From positions 624,501 through 688,500 of the forward strand of contig NZ_MDGR01000007.1 in assembly GCF_002742335.1 (NCBI RefSeq): a DNA stretch of 64,000 nucleotides, in the 5' to 3' direction. Numbering within the stretch: the stretch's first letter is position 1; each line of letters begins with the position of its first letter. Source of the stretch: Reichenbachiella sp. 5M10. GTDB lineage: Bacteria > Bacteroidota > Bacteroidia > Cytophagales > Cyclobacteriaceae. The translations under genes were made by a program, and so were the position numbers. A model generated the notes under the pieces. It was given only the letters and a program-made list of their open reading frames with translations. It was not told the origin of the DNA and made no database searches. Below, piece by piece: positions 27,188 through 35,700 of this stretch.

Positions 27188-27274
27188 AATCAACCATAAC
27201 CAACCAAAATCAACCACCTAACCATCCCATTCTCTACTACCAAACATTTTCATTTTCAACCACAATAAACACTA
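27188..27274 (+). other. 87-base G-free leader before the FISUMP lipoprotein gene
   Basis: From 27188 to 27274 the plus strand has no guanine at all; it is mostly A, C and some T, with repeated AACCA words. It ends five bases before the ATG at 27280. An RNA of this composition would be nearly unstructured, consistent with a highly accessible leader. A weak -7-like TATACTTG lies further upstream. Confidence 0.6.
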
Positions 27275-27279
27275 GGATT

Positions 27280-28356
27280 ATGCGCCTTACTCAAAATTTT
27301 TATGAACTCATGACAAAGACCTCTCAACTCCTGCTGCTCGCTATCATGACTACTCTCATGGTCGCCTGTGGCGGTGATGACGATAGCGATGGAGACGATG
27401 TAGTCCCTTCGTGTGACGACTTCTCAGCCAGCGCAGTACGTACAGCTGCCAATGAAATCCAACTGACCATCACTGAGGGATCAGCTCCCTATGCCTACAC
27501 CGTCACCTACCAGGGAGGGGCGACTCAGGACGGAGAGACCAGCCAATCACCCGTCACCATCGCTCTCACAGAGACCGCAGAGGCACAATCCATCACCGTC
27601 ACCGACGAGACAGACTGCAGCGCGACCGCTGAGCTAGCCGCCTGTGCACTCACCGCTACTGCAGTAGCTTCGGACGGGGAGATCACACTCACTGTAGCAG
27701 AGGGTACCACTCCCTACACCTATGTGATCACCTATGCAGGAGGCAGCACACAGGAGGGACAGTTCACAGACGAGAGCGCGACGATCACTGCGGATCAGTC
27801 CGAAGACGCCACCCTCGTACTCACCGATGCAGACTTCTGTACCACAGAGACTACAGTGAGCGCAGACGACTTGACGTCCCTACTCGATACCCGAGACGGA
27901 CAGAGATACCAAATCGTCACCATCGGCACACAGACCTGGCTCGCAGAAAACTTCAACTACGACTACACCGGATCGCTATGCTACGATGACGATGCAGCCA
28001 ATTGTGAGGAATACGGCAAACTATACACTTGGGCAATGGTAATAGAAGATGATTTCGCCCCAGAGGGATGGAGGGTTTGCACTAAAATCGATGTAGAAAC
28101 CTTAGAGACTGAAATTGGGGCTAACCCAGGTGAAAAGCTGAACCCAGGAGGTACAAGTGGCTTTAATGCAGTTCAGGGGGGAGCATATTATGAAGAATTA
28201 TTTCTAGGAAAAGATACTGATGCCTATCATTGGACAATCACAGAAATTGATGAGTTAGAGGCCAATTACTTTAATATACAGGCAGATAATGACGTGCTTT
28301 TTGATAGAAAACTGAATAAAGAAGCCTACATGTCCACCCGGTTAGTGAAGGAATAG
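27280..28356 (+). CDS. FISUMP-domain lipoprotein with two SprB-type repeats
   Basis: A 358-aa surface lipoprotein. The signal peptide ends LMVACGGDDD, with lipidation at that Cys and an acidic tail favouring surface export in Bacteroidota. Two tandem repeats follow (ITEGSAPYAYTVTYQGG and VAEGTTPYTYVITYAGG, each ending with a Cys-containing strand). The C-terminal third is the Fibrobacter major paralogous (FISUMP) domain: DTRDGQRYQIVTIGTQTWLAENF, YGKLYTWAM, APEGWRVCT. Start could instead be Met11. Base composition changes near 28,020, from GC-rich with many CAC/ACC codons to AT-richer, suggesting a replaced 3' part. The product is probably an adhesin-like surface protein. Confidence 0.8.
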   Translation: MRLTQNFYELMTKTSQLLLLAIMTTLMVACGGDDDSDGDDVVPSCDDFSASAVRTAANEIQLTITEGSAPYAYTVTYQGGATQDGETSQSPVTIALTETAEAQSITVTDETDCSATAELAACALTATAVASDGEITLTVAEGTTPYTYVITYAGGSTQEGQFTDESATITADQSEDATLVLTDADFCTTETTVSADDLTSLLDTRDGQRYQIVTIGTQTWLAENFNYDYTGSLCYDDDAANCEEYGKLYTWAMVIEDDFAPEGWRVCTKIDVETLETEIGANPGEKLNPGGTSGFNAVQGGAYYEELFLGKDTDAYHWTITEIDELEANYFNIQADNDVLFDRKLNKEAYMSTRLVKE

Positions 28357-28446
28357 TTATAAAATTAAGTTCAGCTATGGTCGAGGTAAATTCTGAGAGA
28401 AGAAATACTGTTTACAATAGATATTATTCTAATATGTAGTTTTCAA

Positions 28447-28641
28447 TTGTTAACGATTGCAAATTTATTTGCTAACGCCCCTGTTTTCGATGGAACTACA
28501 AGTTCACAAAGTATAGGGTCTGATAATATTGATCCTTACACAACGACCATAGTTGTTCAATTTGACCAAGTTATAGAAGAGCAAGCTGTCGCTAATGTTT
28601 CAATACCCCAATCATCCTCGTCACAGACGAGGATGCTGTAG
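28447..28641 (+). pseudogene. possible fragment of an Ig-like surface protein gene
   Basis: A 64-codon frame whose middle (APVFDGTTSSQSIGSDNID, TTTIVVQFDQVIEE) resembles the start of a bacterial Ig-like strand pair, for example the ...TTIVVTFSEPI type. The frame runs into a perfect 10-bp inverted repeat CATCCTCGTC/GACGAGGATG (28613-28635) and then stops. There is no signal peptide or clear ribosome site. It is best read as a leftover gene piece within the 529-bp region 28357-28885, which otherwise contains only repeat copy B. Confidence 0.35.
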
Positions 28642-28727
28642 TAGAGCATTTGCAATGCGTTCAAAAGCAGGGGGAAGGAGATAAATACACAAGCAATATA
28701 CTTTCTGATATTTACTGTGGTGGATAT

Positions 28728-28829
28728 GGATTGGTCGGTATTTTGGGGGCTACAAATCAACATTGGACATTCGGTATTCATTATTCAAATGATAGGAGCT
28801 ATGAATCTTGAATAATGAAGTGCTCTCCC
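28728..28829. repeat. direct repeat copy B (102 bp)
   Basis: Matches 26948-27056 with two mismatches and a 7-bp deletion. It keeps the 12-bp stem arms TTCATTATTCAA (28777-28788) and TTGAATAATGAA (28808-28819). Recombination between the two copies would remove about 1.8 kb including the FISUMP gene. Confidence 0.9.
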
Positions 28830-28885
28830 CTCTGGTCTGAGTGTCGACTAAGATCAGAGTTTTTCCCGTAAGCCTTACCCTCAAA

Positions 28886-30124
28886 TCAGGCTACCTTTTC
28901 CATCGCTTCTATCCGCTGCTGTAGGCTGGGGTGCGAGTAGTTCACGAAGACATAGGCTGGGTGTGGAGTCAGGTTGCCTAGATTGGTAGCGGTGAGCTTT
29001 TTGAGGGCGCTGATGAGTGGTTGACGGTCGTAGGTGCGTACGGCATATTCGTCTGCTTCGTACTCATTTTTTCTACTCAGTAGATTCATCAAGATACCGA
29101 TGACGGTTGAGACTGGCGAGAACAGCATGCCGAATGCCAGTACGTTGATGTGCATGCTGGTGGAGTTGGCTCCTAGCGCCCAGGACACTTCGGAGCTAGA
29201 GATCATCAGCGAGAGCAACCATAGCATGAAACCAATTTGAGCCACACTCAGGATCATAGACCAGACGATGTGTTTCTTCTTGTAGTGCCCTACTTCGTGG
29301 GCGAGTACGGCGACTAGTTCTTCTTCGCTGTGTTGATCGATGAGTGTGTCGTAGAGGACTACTTTTTTCTTTTTGCCTAGCCCGCTAAAGAACGCATTGG
29401 CTTTGGAGGAGCGTTTGGAGCCATCGATCACAAAGATGCTGTTGAGTGAAAAACCAACTTTTTGGCTGTAGTCGGTGATGGCGTCTCTGAGGCTTCCTTC
29501 ACCCAGGGGTGTGAGCTTGTTGAATAGCGGGATGATCAGAGAAGTGTAAAACATGTTGAGGAATACCATCAGTATGGCTGCCACGAGCCAGAAATAGAGC
29601 CAGAACGTCTGTGGGAATAGCGCGACGAGCGCAATGAAGATGCTGACAATCAGTCCGCCGATGAGGACAGTCATGAGCCAGCTTTTGAGTTTGTCTAGGA
29701 CGAAAGTTTTGGGCGTGGTTTTGTTGAAACCGAATTTTTGTTCGATCACGAAGGTGCCGTACAGGTCAAAAGGGATGCTCATCAAGTCAGAGACAAAGTA
29801 CAAAATGCCAAAGAAGTAGAGTGAAGCGAGGTATTCTACGGGAGCGATGGCACGTACTTGTGCATCGAGCCATCCGAAGACACCAAACCAGAGTAGTGCC
29901 AGCATGACCACAAAACTCACAGTAGAGCTGAGCAAGGAGAAGTTGAAGACGGCCGTTTGGTAGCGTTGCGATTCTTGGTATTTCTGTTTGTCGTAGATGC
30001 CTTCGAGTGCTGTAGGGATAGGTTGTTTTCTGCTGCGGTTGTTGAGGATGCCAAGGGTCTTGGCAAACACAAAGTCAAAAAGGGTGATGCCAAGGATGAG
30101 GTAGAGTATCGTGTCGCTGTTCAT
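28886..30124 (-). CDS. M48 family zinc metalloprotease (Ste24/CAAX protease-like)
   Basis: A 412-aa integral membrane protease. The zinc motif HEVGH is at residues 276-280, with the third ligand in NEYEADEYAV near residue 350. Multiple membrane helices in the N-terminal 200 residues and the order FVIDGSKRSSKANAFFSGLGKKKKVVLYDTL match the Ste24/CAAX prenyl protease 1 type. It probably degrades or processes membrane proteins. A -7-like TACTTTTG (30142-30149, minus strand) lies just upstream. Confidence 0.93.
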   Translation of the reverse strand: MNSDTILYLILGITLFDFVFAKTLGILNNRSRKQPIPTALEGIYDKQKYQESQRYQTAVFNFSLLSSTVSFVVMLALLWFGVFGWLDAQVRAIAPVEYLASLYFFGILYFVSDLMSIPFDLYGTFVIEQKFGFNKTTPKTFVLDKLKSWLMTVLIGGLIVSIFIALVALFPQTFWLYFWLVAAILMVFLNMFYTSLIIPLFNKLTPLGEGSLRDAITDYSQKVGFSLNSIFVIDGSKRSSKANAFFSGLGKKKKVVLYDTLIDQHSEEELVAVLAHEVGHYKKKHIVWSMILSVAQIGFMLWLLSLMISSSEVSWALGANSTSMHINVLAFGMLFSPVSTVIGILMNLLSRKNEYEADEYAVRTYDRQPLISALKKLTATNLGNLTPHPAYVFVNYSHPSLQQRIEAMEKVA

Positions 30125-30163
30125 ACGGAGTGATTTGGTACAAAAGTAAAGAAAGAACGGCAG

Positions 30164-31489
30164 CTAGTGCTTCCTTTCTCCATCGAGCAGTACCCAAGCG
30201 TTGTGTCCGAGGTAGTCCCAGGGGACATGAGCTAGGTCTACGCTAGGGTCAATCAGTGTTTTGTAGGGGCCTTGGTTGATGCGCAAACGACTCTTTTGGC
30301 AGTAGACCTGTGGGTCCGAGACTCCTTTGGCGAGGTATTCTTGGTGTAGAAACTGGGCAAATTGCCAAGCAAAATCAGGGTGAGCGGAGACCTTGTGGGA
30401 TTGTTTGCTCGTGAGATAGTCCTTTTTTCTGACACTAAACTCTTGGCCTGTTTGGCTATCGACGACCTTGAAAGATGCCGATCCTGAACGTGAACGCAGC
30501 ATCATGCGCCAGCTCAGTCGGTGGCCTTCTTCTGTCCAGAGTACATCTCCCTCGATCCAGTGATGACGTAGGGGGAGATAAATTTGCCAGGCAAAGTATG
30601 CGGTGAAGAGGTAGAGTACCCAAGAGGGGGTAGATACTTGGGAGGGCTGTTTGTCGGGGCCTTTCTTGAAAAAGAACTTTCGTATCTGATCCGGCTCGAA
30701 AAAGAAGATCGCCAATGCCACCATCATGTAAGGGAAGATGCCGATTTGGAAAATAACCGAGTTGAAGAGGTTGAAACCAATCAGTGCGGCAAATGCAATT
30801 TTTCGTGTACGCTTCCACAGCAGCAACGGGCTGATCAGTCCGTCAAAGACAATGCCTGAGTAGGTGATGAGGTATTGAAACCAAGGCGTGACGAGTAGGT
30901 CCCCGATGATGGGATAACTGGCCTTGCTGGCAAACTTGTACTGGATGAAGTCTCCCGAGATCCAGCTGTCGGAGAGTTTGGCCACAGAGGCAAAAGTAAA
31001 CACGATGAAAACTTGTAGAACGAAGAAAAGTCGGTACCAGTTGGGCATGTATTCTTGGACGATCCCTGTGCGCTGGCTGTCCAGTGACAATCGGTACTGC
31101 GGGTTGATCATCGCCATGAACCAACATAGAAGCACGGCGAAATAGTAGTGGTTGTTGTAGCTGGTCTTCTGCATGAAGTAGCATCCAGACCAGAGAAGGG
31201 CCAAAACCAGTGAGCTCCAACGGTAGCGGTATCCAGCTGCGACCATCAAGCTTGCTACACCCATGACCACATAGTAGTAGTACATCCCATGACCCGGAAG
31301 GGGGGAGAGCCAGTTTGTCCAGATGAAAGGGAAGTGCATCGAAGGCTCAATGAAGACTCGACCGACCCAGCCAGTAGCGATCGCTCCGAAGGATTCGACG
31401 GCCATCAGTAGTCCAAACAGGACTCTGAATACGACGATGGGGCTGTTGTCAATGGGTTTGAAAAACTCGTTGCGGAGTGGGGTTGGCAT
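30164..31489 (-). CDS. HTTM (vitamin K-dependent carboxylase-like) membrane protein
   Basis: A 441-aa protein with about six to eight membrane helices in the N-terminal 310 residues. It shows the horizontally transferred transmembrane domain pattern: IVVFRVLFGLLMAVESF, FMQKTSYNNHYYFAVLLCWFMAM, and later a soluble C-terminal part with WRMMLRSRSGSASFKV. These proteins resemble the gamma-carboxylase fold; their bacterial substrates are unknown. It begins six bases after the PorP/SprF gene on the same strand, so the two are probably co-transcribed. Confidence 0.8.
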   Translation of the reverse strand: MPTPLRNEFFKPIDNSPIVVFRVLFGLLMAVESFGAIATGWVGRVFIEPSMHFPFIWTNWLSPLPGHGMYYYYVVMGVASLMVAAGYRYRWSSLVLALLWSGCYFMQKTSYNNHYYFAVLLCWFMAMINPQYRLSLDSQRTGIVQEYMPNWYRLFFVLQVFIVFTFASVAKLSDSWISGDFIQYKFASKASYPIIGDLLVTPWFQYLITYSGIVFDGLISPLLLWKRTRKIAFAALIGFNLFNSVIFQIGIFPYMMVALAIFFFEPDQIRKFFFKKGPDKQPSQVSTPSWVLYLFTAYFAWQIYLPLRHHWIEGDVLWTEEGHRLSWRMMLRSRSGSASFKVVDSQTGQEFSVRKKDYLTSKQSHKVSAHPDFAWQFAQFLHQEYLAKGVSDPQVYCQKSRLRINQGPYKTLIDPSVDLAHVPWDYLGHNAWVLLDGERKH

Positions 31490-31495
31490 GGAGGT

Positions 31496-32533
31496 CTAAA
31501 ACATGTAGGGCACCGGGCATTTGAGTTCGCGAACGTCACGCGAGGGTTTGCGGGGGTCTCCCAATTTGAAGGTGTAAGTGATCGATACTTCGTGTGCTCC
31601 ACCGCTATTGATTCCGAGACTGGAAAGAGTGTAGTCAAAGCTATAGCCAAAGGTGACTTTCTTTTGGGTGACGCCAAACATGAAAATGAGCGATTCAGAA
31701 TTGCTGCCACTTCCTTTGGGGGTCTTGAGTGGAATCCCACGGTACCACATTCCGAAAATCACCGGTTGTAGTGTGAAGTACATGCCTAGATCCAGTTGGT
31801 CAAATTCCCCTTGATTGCGATAGTTGAAGGTTGGAGAGATACTTCTTTCCATGCCTTTGGCTGTTTCTCCTTTTTTGTAGGGGGTATTGAGGGGGATTTT
31901 GTATCCGCCATGGATGGATAGTTTGCGTGGCAGAGGGCTGCCATTGCCGATGAAGGATTGGTCTGGTTCGCGGAGGTGATGCATCGCTGCACCGAGCCAG
32001 ATACGCTTGGAGTAGACGAGCCCGCCTAAGGCCAAGTCGAAGTATCGGATTTTTCCAGAACTGTCAAATTGTTCGGCAGTAGGGTTTCCATTGGGGCCGT
32101 TGGAGTCGATTTGATCACCAAAGGTGAGGCGGTTAAAGTTGAGGTCTCTAAAAGTGTAGGATGCTTCGATCGCAGGGCGAAACGTCCATTTGTAATTGAC
32201 GTCCACTTGGTAGGCATACTGTAGCGCGATTTCGGTTGATGTGAGGCCTGCGATTCCTTCTTTGTCAGAAGTGATCAACAGCCCCACACTGCTGTTTTTT
32301 TCGTCGAAATTGTTGTCCGCATAAGCCGAAAAGGTCTCGAAGCTAGCATCGATAGAAGGCCACTGACTCCGGTAGTTGAGTCCTGCCCGACCTTGCTGGT
32401 TGATTCCTGCCAAAGCGGGGTTGAGGTACAGTGGAGCCGCATAGTATTGTGAAAACTGCGGATCTTGCCCATACGAATCCTCTGGAATGAATAGCGCTAC
32501 GACGAAGAGCAAAAAGAAGATTTTTTTCAACAT
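31496..32533 (-). CDS. PorP/SprF family type IX secretion membrane protein
   Basis: A 345-aa outer-membrane beta-barrel protein. The signal peptide MLKKIFFLLFVVALFIPEDSYGQ is followed by the hallmark DPQFSQYYAAPLYLNPALAGINQQGRAGLNYRSQWP and a repeating amphipathic-strand pattern. PorP/SprF paralogues are usually encoded beside a large protein with a gliding-motility C-terminal domain and help secrete or anchor it at the cell surface. Such a gene is divergent from it here (32740), which makes that protein the likely partner. Confidence 0.92.
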   Translation of the reverse strand: MLKKIFFLLFVVALFIPEDSYGQDPQFSQYYAAPLYLNPALAGINQQGRAGLNYRSQWPSIDASFETFSAYADNNFDEKNSSVGLLITSDKEGIAGLTSTEIALQYAYQVDVNYKWTFRPAIEASYTFRDLNFNRLTFGDQIDSNGPNGNPTAEQFDSSGKIRYFDLALGGLVYSKRIWLGAAMHHLREPDQSFIGNGSPLPRKLSIHGGYKIPLNTPYKKGETAKGMERSISPTFNYRNQGEFDQLDLGMYFTLQPVIFGMWYRGIPLKTPKGSGSNSESLIFMFGVTQKKVTFGYSFDYTLSSLGINSGGAHEVSITYTFKLGDPRKPSRDVRELKCPVPYMF

Positions 32534-32739
32534 TGAAAATTGTTATTCGAGACTACACCTGCTTTAATAGAATCGATGCAAAATAGAAAATATTGCAGCA
32601 ATAAAGAAAGGTTTTATTTTTTGTTGACATCTATGGTATAGAAATGTCTTTTTTTCTCGTTACTTCAAGGAATTGCCTTATTTTTAGGCGGAATTTGATT
32701 ATTTAAACATTTGAATTCATTCGCATTTTGAGACCGGTG

Positions 32740-35700
32740 ATGATAGAAACGTTTGTACAAAGAATGGGACGCGTGTGTTACGGATTGTTCGTGATTTCCC
32801 TGTGCTTATGTGCAGGCTCCATTTCTGCCCAAAACCAAAATTATTCGGAGTACAACTGGTTCTTTGGCAATTCTGTTACTTCCATGACTTTCAACAAGTC
32901 AGATGCCCGAGCACAGTTGGATCAGGTACAGGTCACACCTTATGGGATTGGTGGAGGAGCGGTGATTTCGAATCCAGTGACTGGAGACCTACTCTTTTAT
33001 ACCGATGGAGAGCGGATCTATGATGCCAATCACGACCCACTGCCAGGCAACCCCTTGTTGAATGGAACTCCTTCGATCAATCGGTCAGCGGTGGTTTTTC
33101 CTCTGCCGTATTCTACTGGACAGTATTATGTCTTTACCAATTCGGGTGCCGCAGGAGTGAGCGAAATTCAATACACGATTGTTGATCGTACGATGACCGG
33201 CAATGCCCTAGCTGGGGAGCCTACTCTCGGAGATGTGGCCTCTCTCAACAACCCGACAGGGTTGGTAGATCCCTCTGAGGCCATGGCGATCATCAAGCAA
33301 GATTTGGACAACTACTGGCTGATCTCACAAAACAGTGCCACACTAGCCTATCAAGTTACGTCCCTCAATAGCACAACCGGAGTGGGGACAACCACCTCCT
33401 TTGCAATTGGCTCGGTCACCAACCCCGCGTACGAAGCAGCGAGTTTTGCCTATGATTCCATTCATGGGCGTCTGGCCATTGCTCCTAGAGCTTCCAATCG
33501 CAACGTGTACGTTTTTGATTTTGATGTGGTGACTGGCACCATGAGCTTCAATCGCTCGATTCTCAATACAGGAAATAGTGATGGAGCAGGTGAGGCCGTC
33601 TATGATGTGGCGTGGTCTCCGAGTGGTGATCAATTGTATATTTCACGTTTTGGAGGAGCTGGTGAATTTGGTGATTTGTATCAGTTTGACTTCAATGACC
33701 CAATAGAAACGGTCAATTCGATATTGTTTCAACCGGTATTTCGTAGCTATGGTATACAGCTCGCTCCAGATCAGAATATTTACCACCTCTATCAGCAGAC
33801 GAGTAGCGATGCGATAGAACTCGGGCGAATCACCGAAGCAGACAGTACCTATCATGCAGACAGTGCCTTTTTCAACGTGGGCTATGACAGTTTGGCTTTT
33901 GACCCGTCAGGGATCAATGGATGGCAGTTTCCAACTTTTGCTGCGCCACATTTCGAAAGTTTCGATTCTGTGGGCTTTGTGTTTATGGATACCTGTACAC
34001 GCCAAAGCACTAAGTTCTTTTCGGTTGTCCAACCGACTCCTGAGAGCTACCGTTGGGATTTTGGGACGGGAGATTCATTGAGAGGGCCTGCACCGGTGTA
34101 TACCTTTGATATGGCGGGGACTTACGCTGTCTCCTTGACCGTGACGCTCAACGGCATAGAGGAGACATATACACGGATGGTGACCATCAACGAAAACGAC
34201 ATGACCATCGATCTAGGGATGGATACGGTACGCTGCCCGGGAGAGGTGTTTACATATGATGCGGGCGATGGGGGCATTAGTTATGCTTGGAATACCGGTG
34301 AAACAACGCAAAGCATCGACGTAGATACGACTGGGGTGTTTTCGGTAGCGGTGGAGACGGCAGCAGGCTGCCTCAACTATGGCTATGTGCAAGTGGTGAC
34401 ATACGAGGACGCTTCGCAGTTTAGAAATCAATGGTACTTCGGAGAGATGGCAGGTATCGACTTCAATGATCCCGCAGGTACCTCGGCTATCACGGATGCC
34501 AACCTTATCAATTCTCCGCAAGGGGCCTCATCAGTCTCTGATCTCAACGGAGAACTACTCTTCTATACCGACGGGGTGACCGTGTGGAACAAAGAACATC
34601 AAGTCATGCTCAATGGAGACAATATAGGTGGAGACAATACTTCGATGCAGGGCGTGATGATCATGCCTCTGCCTGGGGATACGACGACTTTTTACATTTT
34701 CACCAGTGATCCTGTGTATGGGGACAATACCTACGACATGCGTTATACAGTGGTCGATATGCGGAGAGATTTGATGCGTGGAGCTGTCGTACAAAAGAAT
34801 ATGCCATTTTTCACGAATAGTTCGGAGCGTATGACCGGACTGGGCTTGGGACAAAACATGTCCTGGTTGATCACGCACGAGTATGGCAACAATCAGTTTC
34901 GGTCGTATCGTCTGTTGCCTAGCGGAATAGGCGAACCGATCACGTCCTCGGCAGGGAGTGTGCTGCGTTTTGACGAGGAGAAGAATGCCACAGCGGAATT
35001 GCAAGTCGCTCAGTCGGGCAACTATATTGCCATGGCCGTCCAAGAAACAACCGAGAATTTCATCGAACTCTTCGAAATCGATAGTCTGACAGGAGGGGTC
35101 GAGCAGATTGCTAAAATAGACATTGAAGAGCCTGTGCCTGCGCTGATTTACGGCGTAGAGTTTTCGTCTGGGACAGAGCGACTCTACGTGAGTACCAATT
35201 CGAATGGTTCGAAACTCTTGCAGTACGATCTGGACAGCATCCAGGCCCCGACTGCTGAGGCGGATATCATGGCGAGCAAATTTGAGCTGGGAGCGAATGC
35301 TACGCTGCAATATGGGGCGCTTCAGACGGGGGCAGATGGAATCATCTATTTGGCGATTGATGGACAAACAGCCGTAGGTACGATCAATAGTCCAGCTGCG
35401 GATGATATGAGTGCAGGCTTTGTGGAGGATGGTTTTGATTTGGAGGGACGAACCAGTCGTTTGGGTTTGCCCAACTTTGCGCAGACAGTTCCACTGGTAG
35501 CGATGGAGCCTGGGATTGCCTATACCAATGCTTGTCTCGGTCAGGAGACGGTGTTTGATGGGACGGGGACATCCATTATTGATACCTATTTGTGGACTTT
35601 TGATGACGGCACTTTGGCAGATGTAGAAGATACGGTACATACCTACAATTTGGCAGATACCTACAACGTGACTTTGCAAGTTGTCAATCGCTGTGGTTTG

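Noticed and set aside
34555-35679. 374-codon open frame on the minus strand inside the giant secreted protein gene
   Set aside because: It lies wholly within a strong coding region and its product is rich in His, Arg, Cys and Ile, typical of an antisense frame; no domain is seen.
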